Part shown: in pieces, positions 34,243 to 44,226 of the stretch
How positions within the stretch are numbered: position 1 is the stretch's first letter
Layout of the letters: each line of letters starts with the position of its first letter
DNA from: Lachnospiraceae bacterium
Lineage (GTDB): Bacteria; Bacillota; Clostridia; Lachnospirales; Lachnospiraceae
Assembly: GCA_022767285.1 (NCBI GenBank)
Contig: JALENY010000006.1
Coordinates: 1 to 64,000 of the forward strand
DNA length: 64,000 nucleotides
Direction of reading: 5' to 3'
Translations under genes and position numbers: made by a program
Notes under the pieces: model-generated
Seen by the model: the letters and a program-made list of their open reading frames with translations, nothing else
Databases searched by the model: none
What the model was told of the DNA's origin: nothing

Positions 34243-34719
34243 ATGACCGAATGGAATCACTTTGATGAGTCAGGAAATGCGGTCATGGTGGATGTTTCCG
34301 GAAAAGATGTGACCTCGCGTACGGCTGTAGCCACAGGCAGCATAAGAGTGAATCGGAAAATTATGGATGCTGTGCTTGGTGGAACAGTGAAAAAGGGAGA
34401 TGTGCTGGGAGTGGCCAGGGTTGCAGGAATTATGGCGGCAAAACAGACCTGGTCCCTGATTCCCATGTGCCATCCTCTGTGTCTTCGAAAATGTACCATA
34501 GATTTTGAAACAGACGAGGTAAACCTGGAAATAAGGGTATTTTCCACGGTAAAAGTGGAGGAAAAGACCGGTGTTGAGATGGAAGCGCTGACAGCTGCTT
34601 CCGTGGCATTGCTAACCATCTATGACATGTGCAAGGCTATCGATAAGCGTATGGAAATTACAGGTATCCATCTGGTGACAAAGACCGGAGGAAAAAGCGG
34701 AGATTTTTCTTATGATTGA
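34243..34719 (+). CDS. moaC: Cyclic pyranopterin monophosphate synthase
   Basis: MoaC, with MoaA, converts GTP to cyclic pyranopterin monophosphate. ATG 34243 (AGGTGA upstream) gives 158 aa, the normal length; the frame is open further upstream but would overlap the preceding gene. Motifs are [27 protein letters not shown] (active-site His) and [20 protein letters not shown], followed by the conserved Lys region. It overlaps moaA by 8 nt. Confidence 0.96.
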   Translation: MTEWNHFDESGNAVMVDVSGKDVTSRTAVATGSIRVNRKIMDAVLGGTVKKGDVLGVARVAGIMAAKQTWSLIPMCHPLCLRKCTIDFETDEVNLEIRVFSTVKVEEKTGVEMEALTAASVALLTIYDMCKAIDKRMEITGIHLVTKTGGKSGDFSYD

Positions 34720-35686
34720 CGGATGCGGAAGAGAGATTGACTATGTACGAATATCAGTAACAGATCGCTGCAATCTGAGATGCGTCTACTGTATGCCGGA
34801 AGAGGGTGTGCCGCTCGTATCCCACTGTGACATTTTGAGCTATAATGAAATACAGAAACTGGCTTTTGTATTTGTAAAACTGGGAATTCGAAAGATAAAA
34901 TTGACCGGAGGTGAACCTTTGGTTCGAAAAGGGCTGCCTGATCTGGTGAAACAGTTAAAGCAGGTACCGGGCATTGAGCAGGTTACGCTGACGACAAACG
35001 GACTTCTTTTGGGAGAGCAGATGGAGAATCTGGCGCTTGCGGGAATTGATGGGATTAATGTGAGTCTGGATACCCTCAATCCGGAAATATTTCAGCAGAT
35101 TACAGGAAACTCCGGGGTGGAAAAAGCTCTGGCGGGCCTTTTCAAAGCGTTGCAATATCCGCAAATTCCTGTGAAAATCAACTGTGTTCCCATGGGGGTT
35201 CCGGGGCAGGATCTGACAGAACTGGCAGGATTGGCAAAAGAATATCCGGTTCATGTGCGGTTCATCGAGATGATGCCGATCGGTCTGGGAAAACAGTTTG
35301 GTATCAGAAAAGAGGATGACATTTTAACCGAACTTGAGAGACAGTATGGCCCATATGAGGTATTTGACGGTAAACTGGGCAATGGTCCTGGACATTATTA
35401 CACTTTCCCGGATTTTAAGGGGGAAATTGGGTTTATCAGTGCCATCAGTCATAAATTCTGCGGACAGTGCAACCGGGTGCGCCTGACTTCTCAGGGCTAT
35501 CTGAAAACATGTTTACAATATGATGTGGGTGTGGACCTGAGAAAAATCCTCCGTGGGGGAGGCAGTGAGGCGGAACTGATGCAGGCCGTGGCGAATGCGA
35601 TTGGTCAGAAGCCGGTGGGACATTGCTTTGGTGAAGATGCGGGCGAACACGTCGAGAGGCATGTGATGGCTCAGATAGGTGGCTGA
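34712..35686 (+). CDS. moaA: GTP 3',8-cyclase (radical SAM)
   Basis: This 324-aa radical SAM enzyme performs the first step of molybdenum cofactor synthesis. The N-terminal [4Fe-4S] motif is [18 protein letters not shown] (CxxxCxxC), followed by [12 protein letters not shown]. The C-terminal second cluster is [20 protein letters not shown]. The protein ends in Gly-Gly, which is essential in the family. It is translationally coupled to moaC by an 8-nt overlap. Confidence 0.96.
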   Translation: MIDGCGREIDYVRISVTDRCNLRCVYCMPEEGVPLVSHCDILSYNEIQKLAFVFVKLGIRKIKLTGGEPLVRKGLPDLVKQLKQVPGIEQVTLTTNGLLLGEQMENLALAGIDGINVSLDTLNPEIFQQITGNSGVEKALAGLFKALQYPQIPVKINCVPMGVPGQDLTELAGLAKEYPVHVRFIEMMPIGLGKQFGIRKEDDILTELERQYGPYEVFDGKLGNGPGHYYTFPDFKGEIGFISAISHKFCGQCNRVRLTSQGYLKTCLQYDVGVDLRKILRGGGSEAELMQAVANAIGQKPVGHCFGEDAGEHVERHVMAQIGG

Positions 35687-35824
35687 GCAAGAAGTGGGGC
35701 GGGGCCCCATGGATTGCGAATGCGGGGCAGGATTGTGGAAGTGCGTAGCACGAAACAATCCGTAATCAAGGTTTTGACACCTAAATCATACTTATATTCT
35801 GTGGAGCGAAAAGGAGAAATGCCT

Positions 35825-36322
35825 ATGGATAACAGAAGAGTGGCAATCATCGTATCCAGTGACAGCGGATACAGGGGGGAACGCGAAGATTTGAGCGGTC
35901 CCGAAATCAAAAGAATCGCAGAGGAAAATGGTTACGAGGTGGTTTCTGCGGCCATTTTGCCGGATGACAAAGATATGCTCAGCTCAGCGATGGCTAAAAT
36001 TGCAGATGAAAACATGGCGGATCTGATTCTGACTACTGGGGGAACCGGATTTTCGCAGAGAGACTGCATGCCGGAAGCCACCCTTGCCATAGCGGAACGG
36101 CTGGTTCCCGGGATTCCGGAAGCCATGCGGGCTTATAGCATGCAATTTACAAAACGTGCCATGCTCAGCCGAAGTACGGCGGGGATTCGAAAACAGACGC
36201 TGATCGTGAATCTCCCCGGCAGTCCGAAAGCGGTTCGGGAGTGCCTGGATTACATCATCAGTGAACTTGCCCACGGGCTGGATATCTTAACGGGCGAAGC
36301 CGCTAATTGCGCCAGAAAGTAG
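35825..36322 (+). CDS. mogA: Molybdopterin adenylyltransferase (MogA/MoaB family)
   Basis: This MoCF_biosynth-domain protein adenylates molybdopterin before metal insertion. Family motifs are ILTTGGTGFSQRDCMPEAT and VNLPGSPKAVRECLDYI. ATG 35825 is 8 nt after AGGAG and gives 165 aa; an ATG at 35819 lies too close to the RBS, and an upstream start at 35714 would add 37 unrelated residues. It follows moaA by 138 bp. Confidence 0.92.
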   Translation: MDNRRVAIIVSSDSGYRGEREDLSGPEIKRIAEENGYEVVSAAILPDDKDMLSSAMAKIADENMADLILTTGGTGFSQRDCMPEATLAIAERLVPGIPEAMRAYSMQFTKRAMLSRSTAGIRKQTLIVNLPGSPKAVRECLDYIISELAHGLDILTGEAANCARK

Positions 36323-36329
36323 AAAAAAT

Positions 36330-36848
36330 ATGGGAAAGGTTATGGCAGTCTGCATCAGTGAGCAGAAAGGAACGCAGAAAAGAAATATTCATGAAGCCGC
36401 TTTTATCGAAGACTTTGGAATTGAAAAAGACGCCCACGCGGGTAAATGGCATCGCCAGGTGAGCCTGTTGTCGTACGAGATAATAGAAGAATTCAAGAAA
36501 AAGGGCGCACCCATTGTGGACGGGTCTTTTGGAGAAAATCTGATTGTCAGTGGTTTTGATTTTAAGACGCTTCCGGTGGGAACCGTTTTTCGCTGTAACG
36601 ATGTGGTGTTGGAACTGACTCAAATAGGGAAAAAATGCCATAGCGGCTGTGAAATTTACAAAATCATGGGTGACTGTATCATGCCGAGGGAAGGCGTCTT
36701 TGCAAAAGTGCTTCACGGCGGATGGATCCGTGAGGGCGATGAGTTCACGATTGAGGATAATCCGGGGAAGAAAAAGGAAGAAACTTTTGACCGCCAGGAT
36801 CAGACGGATAAATGCGGAGATGATATGCACTTAAGAAATAAGAGATGA
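36330..36848 (+). CDS. MOSC-domain protein
   Basis: This 172-aa protein consists of one MOSC domain (about 1-145): GKVMAVCISEQKGTQKR, the conserved GIEKDAHAGKWHRQVSLLS block, DGSFGENLIVSGF and a Cys-containing IGKKCHSGCEIYKIMGDC. The C-terminal tail is charged. MOSC proteins bind molybdenum cofactor or carry sulfur for its maturation; the small stand-alone form in mo clusters of clostridia is typical. It lies 7 bp after mogA and is probably the last gene of the molybdenum block. Confidence 0.88.
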   Translation: MGKVMAVCISEQKGTQKRNIHEAAFIEDFGIEKDAHAGKWHRQVSLLSYEIIEEFKKKGAPIVDGSFGENLIVSGFDFKTLPVGTVFRCNDVVLELTQIGKKCHSGCEIYKIMGDCIMPREGVFAKVLHGGWIREGDEFTIEDNPGKKKEETFDRQDQTDKCGDDMHLRNKR

Positions 36849-36995
36849 AGAGAACAGATTTTTTATAAAGATATCTGGTCAGATACGAACTGTTTTGCTA
36901 CAATATGGATATAGTCTGCAATGGGGCTATGGTATGCAGCAGCTACGGAGGTACATAAATGTACTTATGAGTGGAAAAATTTCGGGAGGCCAGTT

Positions 36996-37886
36996 ATGGG
37001 AATACGTATATTAGAAAACGAAAAGTTAAAAGTGACAATCGCAGATTCTGGGGCAGAACTAAGTAGTGTTTTCGATAAAGAAAATCAGCTTGATCGTTTG
37101 TGGGATGCCAATCCGGAGGTGTGGAACCGCCACGCACCGATCCTGTTCCCGTTTGTCGGGAAGGTGGTCGGCGGCGTTTATCGAATCGGTGATAATGAAT
37201 ATGAAATGAAGACGCAGCACGGATTTGCCCGTGATATGGTATTTGAATGCCTGGAGGAGACTCCTATATCTGTGACCCACCGTTTGCTTCCAACCGAAAA
37301 AACAAAACAAATTTATCCCTATGAATATGAACTGCTTGTCACCCATATGTTGGATGCGGATAATCCGAGACTGCTTCATGTGAATTGGGAAGTGAAAAAT
37401 AACGGGAAAAACGTAATGTATTATGCGATCGGCGGACATCCGGCATTTACCATACCGGAAAAGGAAGGAAAGGCCCGTGAAAACTATTATCTGGAGTTCC
37501 CGGGAAAAGAAAAACTGTCTTATATCAGTGTTAATCCGGCAAATGGATTTGCTTTACCAGCGCATGAGTATTCATTGCCGCTGGAAAATGGTTTTGTAAA
37601 ATTCTTTGACGGATTGTATGATACTCTGATTTTTGATTATAAAGATATCAAACAGGTGCGCATTGCAAAACCGGACAAGTCACCTTATATTACAATGGAC
37701 TGCAGTGAATTTCCGCTGCTTGGAATCTGGGCAAAAGAGACAGGAAATTTTATCTGTCTGGAACCCTGGGCCGGAAGAGCAGACAACGATGGATTTACAG
37801 GAACCATTGATGAAAAAGTCGGAGAGCAGAAACTGGAACCAGGAACCAGTTCGAAGATCGCACACACGATAGAATTCCATAAATAG
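36996..37886 (+). CDS. Aldose 1-epimerase-family protein (LacX-like)
   Basis: This galactose-mutarotase-like protein of 296 aa has a beta-sandwich fold and family blocks LWDANPEVWNRHAPILFPFVG, KTQHGFARDMVFE (catalytic His region), AIGGHPAF (second His) and FICLEPWAGRADND (catalytic Glu). ATG 36996 follows GGGAGG; an open frame continues to 36921 without an RBS. Members of this branch act on hexoses or hexose-6-phosphates. It stands alone, ends at a good terminator, and is distant from galKT. Confidence 0.88.
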   Translation: MGIRILENEKLKVTIADSGAELSSVFDKENQLDRLWDANPEVWNRHAPILFPFVGKVVGGVYRIGDNEYEMKTQHGFARDMVFECLEETPISVTHRLLPTEKTKQIYPYEYELLVTHMLDADNPRLLHVNWEVKNNGKNVMYYAIGGHPAFTIPEKEGKARENYYLEFPGKEKLSYISVNPANGFALPAHEYSLPLENGFVKFFDGLYDTLIFDYKDIKQVRIAKPDKSPYITMDCSEFPLLGIWAKETGNFICLEPWAGRADNDGFTGTIDEKVGEQKLEPGTSSKIAHTIEFHK

Positions 37887-37902
37887 TGTTACAACACGAA
37901 AT

Positions 37903-37943
37903 AACAGGGCAGATCCATTCAGTAGGATTTGCCCTGTTGTTCG
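37903..37943 (+). terminator. Terminator of the epimerase gene
   Basis: AACAGGGCA.ATCC pairs with GGAT.TGCCCTGTT across an 8-nt loop, followed by TGTTCG (weak T-run). Confidence 0.75.
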
Positions 37944-37944
37944 T

Positions 37945-38076
37945 CAGGTAACCGTCATAAGCTTTTCCGCTATTCTGGGAATAGAACCATTCCTGAAGCT
38001 CAGTTCCATCTTCATAAACAACATCAGCCAGATACCATCCGTTCTTCATGACACGGATGACAGTATATAGAGTCAA
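37945..38076 (-). pseudogene. Possible small gene remnant
   Basis: A minus-strand frame starting at 38076 encodes about 44 residues of protein-like composition (TVIRVMKNGWYLADVVYEDG, then QEWFYSQNSGKAYDGYL), reminiscent of an SH3-like or cell-wall-binding fragment. It then runs into the terminator of the neighbouring gene and on into the epimerase 3' end. No clear RBS is present. It is recorded as a likely gene fragment; it may equally be a chance frame. Confidence 0.3.
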
Positions 38077-38102
38077 TAATCCGGAAGATGCAACATTTTA
38101 TT

Positions 38103-39446
38103 TTAAAAAGCAGTCCTTTTCTTTAAATAGTATAGAATAAACAACACTGCGCATAAAAACCAGCTGATCGGATAACTGAAAATAATGACATCCACAACCG
38201 GATGAAAACGTACGCATCCCATAACCCATAAAATACGGAACAGGCAGGTGCCTCCCAGTGTGATAATAAGAGGAACCACCACATTGCCCGCACCACGCAG
38301 TGCGCCGGACAATATCTCGATAAATACAAAGAGCAGATAGCAGGGCATGATGAGCGCCAGCATATCGGAGCCGATTCGGATCACTTCTGTGTCTGTGGTG
38401 AAAATGCCAAACAGAAAGGTTCTGGTAACATACATGATCAGAACCATCATGGCGGATATAGACAGATCCATGCCGAGACAGATTTTTACACTTTTGTGAA
38501 TTCGCTCGCTTTTTCGTGCACCGTAATTTTGTCCCACAAAAGTTGTTATGGATACGCCAAAAGCGCTGCTGACCATCCAGAACAGAGCATCCAGTTTCCC
38601 GAACACAGACCAGGCTGCCACTGTGTCCGTACCGAACAAGTTGAGGGCAGACTGGATAATGATATTGGAAAGGCTGAACATAATCGTCTGAAAACCGGTG
38701 GGCAGACCGATGCGCAGTTGTGACTGAAGCGCTAATCGATGGATGCGGATCTGTGAGAGATTCAGCTTTAATATATTTTCGGAAACGACCAGTTTCCGGG
38801 TCACAAGAACAGCACTAACAGCCTGTGAAATGGCCGTTGCAGCGGCAACGCCCACAACTCCTGTCTCAAACACAACAACCAGGACAATATCCAGTATGAT
38901 ATTGACGCAGCAGCAAATAATCAGATAATACAGAGGACTTTTCGAGTCGCCCACTGCGCGCAGAATACCGGAACCGATGTTAAAAATAAAAATGAAAAGA
39001 ATACCGGAAAAATAGATCCGCAAATAGGCGGTGGAATCTGCAATCAGCTCTGCAGGGGTATTCATGAGATTCAAAATTCCAGGGGTGAGTATAATACCGG
39101 AAATGCCAATGACAATACTGCCAATGATGGAGAATGCGTAAGCGGTGTGGAGGCTTTCCCGTACGGAACGTTCATCTCTGGCACCAAAAAACTGGGCGAT
39201 AACTACCGTTGATCCGGATGACAGGCCGGTGAAAAAACCGACGACAAGGCTGATAATCTGTGCGGAAGACCCTCCCACACTCGCCAGAGCATCTTTTCCG
39301 ACAAAGTGCCCGACAATCAGCGTATCGATCGTGTTATAAAGCTGTTGAAAAAAAGTTCCGAGTAATATCGGAAAAAAGAAGAACAACAGCTGTTTCCAGA
39401 TAACACCTTCTGTGATCTGATTTACGTCTTTTTGGCTTTTATCCAT
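38103..39446 (-). CDS. MATE-family efflux transporter
   Basis: This 447-aa protein has twelve predicted helices in two MatE repeats; LLGTFFQQLYNTIDTLIVGH opens the first and RIGLPTGFQTIMFSLSNIII the second. It is an Na+- or H+-coupled multidrug or metabolite exporter. GGAGGGAGGG lies just upstream of the ATG. The gene lies downstream of the MFS gene on the same strand, separated by a terminator and a copy of the dispersed repeat, so it is probably transcribed separately. Confidence 0.9.
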   Translation of the reverse strand: MDKSQKDVNQITEGVIWKQLLFFFFPILLGTFFQQLYNTIDTLIVGHFVGKDALASVGGSSAQIISLVVGFFTGLSSGSTVVIAQFFGARDERSVRESLHTAYAFSIIGSIVIGISGIILTPGILNLMNTPAELIADSTAYLRIYFSGILFIFIFNIGSGILRAVGDSKSPLYYLIICCCVNIILDIVLVVVFETGVVGVAAATAISQAVSAVLVTRKLVVSENILKLNLSQIRIHRLALQSQLRIGLPTGFQTIMFSLSNIIIQSALNLFGTDTVAAWSVFGKLDALFWMVSSAFGVSITTFVGQNYGARKSERIHKSVKICLGMDLSISAMMVLIMYVTRTFLFGIFTTDTEVIRIGSDMLALIMPCYLLFVFIEILSGALRGAGNVVVPLIITLGGTCLFRILWVMGCVRFHPVVDVIIFSYPISWFLCAVLFILYYLKKRTAF

Positions 39447-39470
39447 GTTTTATCCCTCCCTCCAATTGCG

Positions 39471-39511
39471 AAAACAATCCCAGTGCATCGTGAGACATTT
39501 ACACTGGGATT
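39471..39511 (-). terminator. Terminator between the MFS and MATE genes
   Basis: AATCCCAGTG/CACTGGGATT is a perfect 10-bp stem with a T-run (GTTTT) on its minus-strand 3' side. Confidence 0.75.
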
Positions 39512-39514
39512 ATT

Positions 39515-39592
39515 ATTAATGATGTTGGTGTCAAAAGCATTTGACCCCATGATGCCTTTGGATTTTTCCGCGCTTTGCGCCCCCAAAATCCG
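39515..39592 (+). repeat. Dispersed two-hairpin repeat, copy A (3'-truncated)
   Basis: ATGATGTTGGTGTCAAAAGC, then TTTGACCCCATGATGCC, then GGATTTTTCCGCGC, apex TTT, GCGC and AAAATCC. It is near-identical to copy C on the opposite strand at 63.3 kb, but the closing GGCATCAT arm is missing. Confidence 0.88.
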
Positions 39593-39648
39593 AAAAATTT
39601 TCGAAATCTGCTCTCAGCCGGAAAACCGATTGGGAGCGGGTGTTTTTT

Positions 39649-40890
39649 TTACGCAGTACGAGTATATTTTGCTGCTCTTAGGAACAGGAAGAGACCGATG
39701 ATAAACAGGACGATCAACACAAGAATTCCGTTGTTAACACTGCCGGTTGCCTGTGAAATAACACCGATCAGTGTGGTACCAAGGAACGAAGCTCCCTTAC
39801 CGCAGATATCAAGAATACCGAAATACTCGCTGGATTTTTCAGGCGGAATGATTTTGGCAAAATAGGACCGTGACAGGGACTGTACACCGCCCTGGAACAT
39901 ACCTACCCAAACGGCAAGGATCCAGAAATGGATCTGCTTTGTCATAAAAAATGCAAAAATTACAACGCCCATATAAGCCACAATGCAGACGGGAATCAGT
40001 TTTGTCGCGTTATATTTTCGAGACAGTCGCCCGAAAATAATGGTAGCGGGGAACGCTACGATCTGTGTCACCAGCAGTGCAAGGAGCAGTCCGGCGCTGT
40101 CCAGACCGAGGGCTGAACCATAGGCGGTTGCCATATCAATAATGGTATATACACCATCGATGTAGCAAAAAAATGCCAGAAGGAAAAAGAAAATCTGTTT
40201 GTTATGGGAAATCTCAATGAGAGAATGCCACAACTGGGAAAAAGCACTGTTCAATGCGCCCTTTCTTTTTTCCACAAAATGAATCTGACTGTAACTTTTA
40301 TAAATCGGAAGACTGCAGGCAATCCACCAAAGAGAAGTGACCAGAAAGGCAAGTGCCATGGCAGTTGTCATGGACAGACCGATGGAGCCGGAGCCGAGTA
40401 CCAGAAGGAGGCAGACAACAAAAGGAATGCAGCTTCCGATATAACCCCAGGCATAGCCGGAGCTGGATACGGAATCCATTCGTTCTTCCGATGTAATGTC
40501 GGTCAGCATGGAGTCATAGAAAATAAGACTGGTGGAGTAGCCGACTTTGGCAGTGATGAAGATAACAAGAAACAAAATCCATGTTTGGGCGAACCCAAGC
40601 GCTACACAGCCAATGGAACCGATCAAAATCGTAAAAAGGAACAATGGCCGCTTGCGGTTTTTTTGGTCAGCTATGGCACCGAGCACAGGGCCCAGAATAA
40701 CAACGATCAGTGTGATGACTGAGGAGGCGTATCCCCAGTAAGCCAGGTAATCCACTGAGGACAGATTTTGCTGCTCTGCCAGATAATTAAAATAAATGGG
40801 GATGATGGTGGTACAGAGCATAATAAATGCTGAATTGCCGATGTCATAAAGAATCCATTTCTTTTCAAGGGCAGTCAATTTGAATTTCAT
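39649..40890 (-). CDS. MFS transporter, UMF1/Atg22-like
   Basis: This 413-aa protein has about twelve helices. The N-terminal KWILYDIGNSAFIMLCTTII is diagnostic of the UMF1 branch (related to fungal Atg22 vacuolar effluxers), and the MFS loop signature GPVLGAIADQKNRKRPLFLF follows. Family members are thought to export amino acids or sugars; the substrate here is unknown. GGAGG lies upstream of the ATG. Confidence 0.88.
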   Translation of the reverse strand: MKFKLTALEKKWILYDIGNSAFIMLCTTIIPIYFNYLAEQQNLSSVDYLAYWGYASSVITLIVVILGPVLGAIADQKNRKRPLFLFTILIGSIGCVALGFAQTWILFLVIFITAKVGYSTSLIFYDSMLTDITSEERMDSVSSSGYAWGYIGSCIPFVVCLLLVLGSGSIGLSMTTAMALAFLVTSLWWIACSLPIYKSYSQIHFVEKRKGALNSAFSQLWHSLIEISHNKQIFFFLLAFFCYIDGVYTIIDMATAYGSALGLDSAGLLLALLVTQIVAFPATIIFGRLSRKYNATKLIPVCIVAYMGVVIFAFFMTKQIHFWILAVWVGMFQGGVQSLSRSYFAKIIPPEKSSEYFGILDICGKGASFLGTTLIGVISQATGSVNNGILVLIVLFIIGLFLFLRAAKYTRTA

Positions 40891-41349
40891 AGGGAATCCT
40901 CCAGGTCTGTGTTAAAATAAAATATTATATTTTGATATCATATCCGAAGTCTGTTAGAAACGGTTAAAGTTTCGGTAAAGCTTTGGATACGAATAAAAAT
41001 ATTGTAATTATTATAGCATATTTGTATGCCCGCATAATAGCTAATTTTTTAAATGGTCTGAAAAAAGAAGCATTTTATTGACAATTATGGTAAAAGCAGG
41101 AAGGATTTAAGAAAAATCTGCCGGCGGTGATGTGGTTCTGAGACAGGGAGATCAGGTGGTACTGAGTTCAAAAACTCAATAGCTGCGGTAAAAGATTTGC
41201 AGCAAACAGTTCTTGACCCTTAAGCGGGAAAGTGGGAAAATGGAACTAGAATATCCCTGTGAAATGCCATACTCCGGCTTCAAAAGGCCGGGATCGGCGG
41301 ATAGCGGATATATCACGAATAAATGGAATATTGGGAAGGAGTTGTCTGC
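40891..41349. other. 459-bp gap before the nitroreductase
   Basis: No known gene or RNA was recognised. There is an isolated TTGACA at 41079 without a matching -10. A 37-codon frame (41240-41353) ends in an ATGA overlap with the nitroreductase start but has a poor RBS and no recognisable similarity, so it is not called as a gene. Confidence 0.4.
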
Positions 41350-41871
41350 ATGAGTGAAGTGATGAATAATATTAAAACAAGAAGAAGCTGTCGTGCTTTT
41401 ACCGATCGGGAGATCAGAAAAGAAGAACTGGATCAGATCCTGGAGGCCGGTATTTATGCGCCCAGCGGAATGAATCGTCAATCCTGGCAATTCACTGTAT
41501 TACGAAAACGTGAGAATATTCAGAAACTGGCAGGAACGGTGGCTGAAGTCCTGGGGCGAGGTGCAGATTATAATTTTTATGACCCTAAGGTATTTGTGCT
41601 GGTTTCAAATGACCGGCAGAATCCCAACGGTGCGGCAGATGTTGCCTGTGCGTTGGAAAACATGTTTCTGGCTGCTGAGGACCTGGGAGTTGGGAGCTGC
41701 TGGATCAATCAGCTAAAAGGAATCTGTGATGAGCCAAAGATCAGGGAATTGCTGAATAATTATGGCATTCCGGCGGAGCATGTGGTATGGGGCTGTGCTT
41801 CACTGGGTTACCCTGCCGGACCGGCAAAAGACCCTGTTAAAAATGCGGATGTCATCCGTTTTGCTGACTAA
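41350..41871 (+). CDS. Nitroreductase-family protein
   Basis: This 173-aa FMN-dependent oxidoreductase has the nitroreductase N-terminal block NIKTRRSCRAFTDREI, the APSGMNRQSWQF flavin-contact segment and the C-terminal WGCASLGYPAG. ATG 41350 has AAGGAG 9 nt upstream. Small single-domain members of this size reduce quinones, nitro-compounds or flavins with NAD(P)H. The physiological substrate is unknown. Confidence 0.9.
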   Translation: MSEVMNNIKTRRSCRAFTDREIRKEELDQILEAGIYAPSGMNRQSWQFTVLRKRENIQKLAGTVAEVLGRGADYNFYDPKVFVLVSNDRQNPNGAADVACALENMFLAAEDLGVGSCWINQLKGICDEPKIRELLNNYGIPAEHVVWGCASLGYPAGPAKDPVKNADVIRFAD

Positions 41872-41977
41872 AAAACTGTATATGGGACAGCCGTCGGGTA
41901 TGGATGTTCTGTATAGGAATGAGCAAAAATATAATAGGATATATTGAAGAAATTAAATGGAATGGAGACAGGTTATT

Positions 41978-42892
41978 ATGAATAAACCAGTGTTAGTTAT
42001 TATGGCTGCCGGTATGGGAAGCCGCTACGGCGGAATGAAACAGATTGATCCGGTGGATGAGCAGGGTCATATCATCATGGATTTTTCCATTTACGATGCA
42101 CGGGAGGCCGGCTTTGAAAAGGTTGTATTTATCATAAAAGAAGAGAATCTGGAAGATTTCCGGCAGGTAATCGGCAACCGTGTGGCAGAAAAAATGGAAG
42201 TAGCGTATGTGTTCCAGAAACTGGATGATCTTCCGGAAGGATTTTCTGTGCCGGAAGGCCGTAAAAAGCCATGGGGAACCGGACATGCAGTACTGTCTTG
42301 TATTGATGCGATCGATGGCCCCTTTGCGGTAATCAATGCGGATGATTATTACGGAAAACAGTCTTTTCATGCAATCTATGATTTCCTTGTTTCCCATGAA
42401 GATGATGATAAGTATCGATACGGTATGGTGGGATACGTGCTGGAAAATACACTTACGGACAACGGACACGTGGCCCGCGGAATCTGTGTGACGGATGAGA
42501 ATGGCTATCTGACCGGAATTAATGAAAGAACTCATATTGAGAAGCATGATGGCGGGGCCGCTTATACGGAAGATGAAGGAGCAACTTGGGTAACGATTCC
42601 CATGGATGCAGTGGTATCCATGAATATGTGGGGATTTTCCAAAAGCCTCCTTGGTGAATTGAAGGCGGAATTTTCGGATTTTCTTCGTAATAATCTTCCG
42701 GTGAACCCTTTAAAGTGCGAATACTTCCTTCCGACGGTTGTCAATAATCTGATCAGCCAGAACCGTGCTACCGTAACCGTGCTGAAATCGGAAGACCGCT
42801 GGTACGGCGTAACTTACAAAGAAGATAAGCCTGTAGTCATGGAAGCGATCCGAAGACTGGAGGAAGAAGGAAAATATCCGATAATATTCTAG
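41978..42892 (+). CDS. Nucleotidyltransferase (NTP_transferase family)
   Basis: This GT-A-like sugar or alcohol-phosphate nucleotidyltransferase has 304 aa from ATG 41978 (an ATG at 41957 is also in frame). The pyrophosphorylase loop AAGMGSRYGGMKQIDPVD is at the N-terminus, followed by PWGTGHAVLSCIDAI and the metal-binding NADDYYG. It activates a phosphorylated sugar or similar group with an NTP. The next gene is a cell-surface polysaccharide deacetylase, so a role in surface glycan supply is plausible. Confidence 0.85.
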   Translation: MNKPVLVIMAAGMGSRYGGMKQIDPVDEQGHIIMDFSIYDAREAGFEKVVFIIKEENLEDFRQVIGNRVAEKMEVAYVFQKLDDLPEGFSVPEGRKKPWGTGHAVLSCIDAIDGPFAVINADDYYGKQSFHAIYDFLVSHEDDDKYRYGMVGYVLENTLTDNGHVARGICVTDENGYLTGINERTHIEKHDGGAAYTEDEGATWVTIPMDAVVSMNMWGFSKSLLGELKAEFSDFLRNNLPVNPLKCEYFLPTVVNNLISQNRATVTVLKSEDRWYGVTYKEDKPVVMEAIRRLEEEGKYPIIF

Positions 42893-42958
42893 GAGAATAG
42901 GTACCGGAATGACGGAAAAAAATACCATCGAAAAAAATACTTTTTCTGATTTTTTTAC

Positions 42959-42987
42959 TTGTATATTTGTGAAAAGGCAGGTATGAT
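42959..42987 (+). promoter_or_regulatory. Promoter of the polysaccharide deacetylase
   Basis: TTGTAT (42959-42964), 17 bp, TATGAT (42982-42987). Confidence 0.55.
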
Positions 42988-43048
42988 AAATGTACATTAT
43001 TGTATTGTGCCATAGATACAGGGGTTTTACGACGGGAGTACAAAAAGA

Positions 43049-44161
43049 ATGACGAGAAAAGAGAGAATGGAAATACGCCGCAGACGTCGCAGAATACGGC
43101 TTATTCGCAAATGTATCAAAATTGCTGTTTATATTATTCCGGTATTGATCGCAGTTTTGATCATCTGGAAAGTGATTATTCCAATGTTTCCAAAGGAAGA
43201 TCAAAAAGATAAGACCATAGACGTTCAGGCAGAAGTGATTGGTCCGGGTGACGCCATGAGAGTGACCTACGCTGGCGGTGATGGAGTGAAAGGATGGAAT
43301 GTGGACGATACCGGATGGTGGTATCTGAACGATGACAACACTTATTTCGCCGGTGGCTGGCAGACGATAGAAGAGCAGAAATATTATTTCACGGACAATG
43401 GCTATATGGCAACCGGCTGGGTGAACGTGGACGGAGAATCCCATTTCTTTAAAGTGAGCGGTGTGGAAGACCAGAATGCGAAACAGAAACTGGTGGCTGT
43501 TACTTATGATGACGGCCCCTCTGCAAACACAGAACGTTTGCTGGACTGTCTGGAGGAAAACGGTGTGAAAGCTACATTTTTTGTAGTTGGCACACAGGTG
43601 GAGGCATACCCGGAAATACTCCAGCGCATGGATGAGATGGGAATGGAGATAGGAAACCATACATATGATCACACTTTGCTGAATTCCGTGGATGCGGCAA
43701 CGATACAGCAAAAAATGCAGCAGAATGAGGACGTCATTAAGCAGATTCTTGGCCATGGAACAACGATTATGCGTCCTACCGGCGGCGGAATTAATGATAC
43801 GGTGCGGGCAACCGTAGAATTGCCTATGATCTGTTGGGATGTGGATACGCTTGACTGGAAAACCAAAGATGTCCAGTCTACGGTAAATACGATTCTTGAG
43901 CAGGTCAGTGATGGATCCATTATTCTGATGCATGATCTGTACAGCACCACTGTAGATGCCTCCGAGATTATCATTCCGGAGTTGATTCGACAGGGATATA
44001 AGCTGGTGACTGTGAGTGAACTGGCCGAGCTGCGCGGTGTGACGCTGCAGCCGGGAGTGGATTACTATGATTTTTATCCGCCGGAGGATATGACTTCTGA
44101 GGAAGGCGAAGACGGATCTGACGGTACAGGGGATGACAGCGCGGATGATAATGCGGCTTGA
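43049..44161 (+). CDS. Polysaccharide deacetylase with cell-wall-binding repeats
   Basis: This 370-aa surface enzyme has an Arg-rich cytosolic start and one membrane anchor (about 22-46). Two to three aromatic cell-wall/choline-binding-type repeats follow (about 80-145: DDTGWWYLNDDNTYFAGGW, YYFTDNGYMATGWVNVDG). A NodB deacetylase domain (about 155-340) has TYDDGPS (metal Asp), GNHTYDH (metal His) and WDVDTLDW. The usual RPPYG motif is RPTGGG here. The tail is acidic. The probable job is deacetylation of peptidoglycan or secondary wall glycan. The promoter lies just upstream. Confidence 0.9.
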   Translation: MTRKERMEIRRRRRRIRLIRKCIKIAVYIIPVLIAVLIIWKVIIPMFPKEDQKDKTIDVQAEVIGPGDAMRVTYAGGDGVKGWNVDDTGWWYLNDDNTYFAGGWQTIEEQKYYFTDNGYMATGWVNVDGESHFFKVSGVEDQNAKQKLVAVTYDDGPSANTERLLDCLEENGVKATFFVVGTQVEAYPEILQRMDEMGMEIGNHTYDHTLLNSVDAATIQQKMQQNEDVIKQILGHGTTIMRPTGGGINDTVRATVELPMICWDVDTLDWKTKDVQSTVNTILEQVSDGSIILMHDLYSTTVDASEIIIPELIRQGYKLVTVSELAELRGVTLQPGVDYYDFYPPEDMTSEEGEDGSDGTGDDSADDNAA

Positions 44162-44226
44162 GTTTCCGGCGTTTTTTTCACCGCTGATGGATTCAGCAGT
44201 CGCTGTACCTTATTTCCTGCCGTGTA

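Noticed and set aside
41240-41353. 37-codon frame with ATGA overlap to the nitroreductase
   Set aside because: It has a poor RBS and no recognisable similarity; the overlap alone is not enough.
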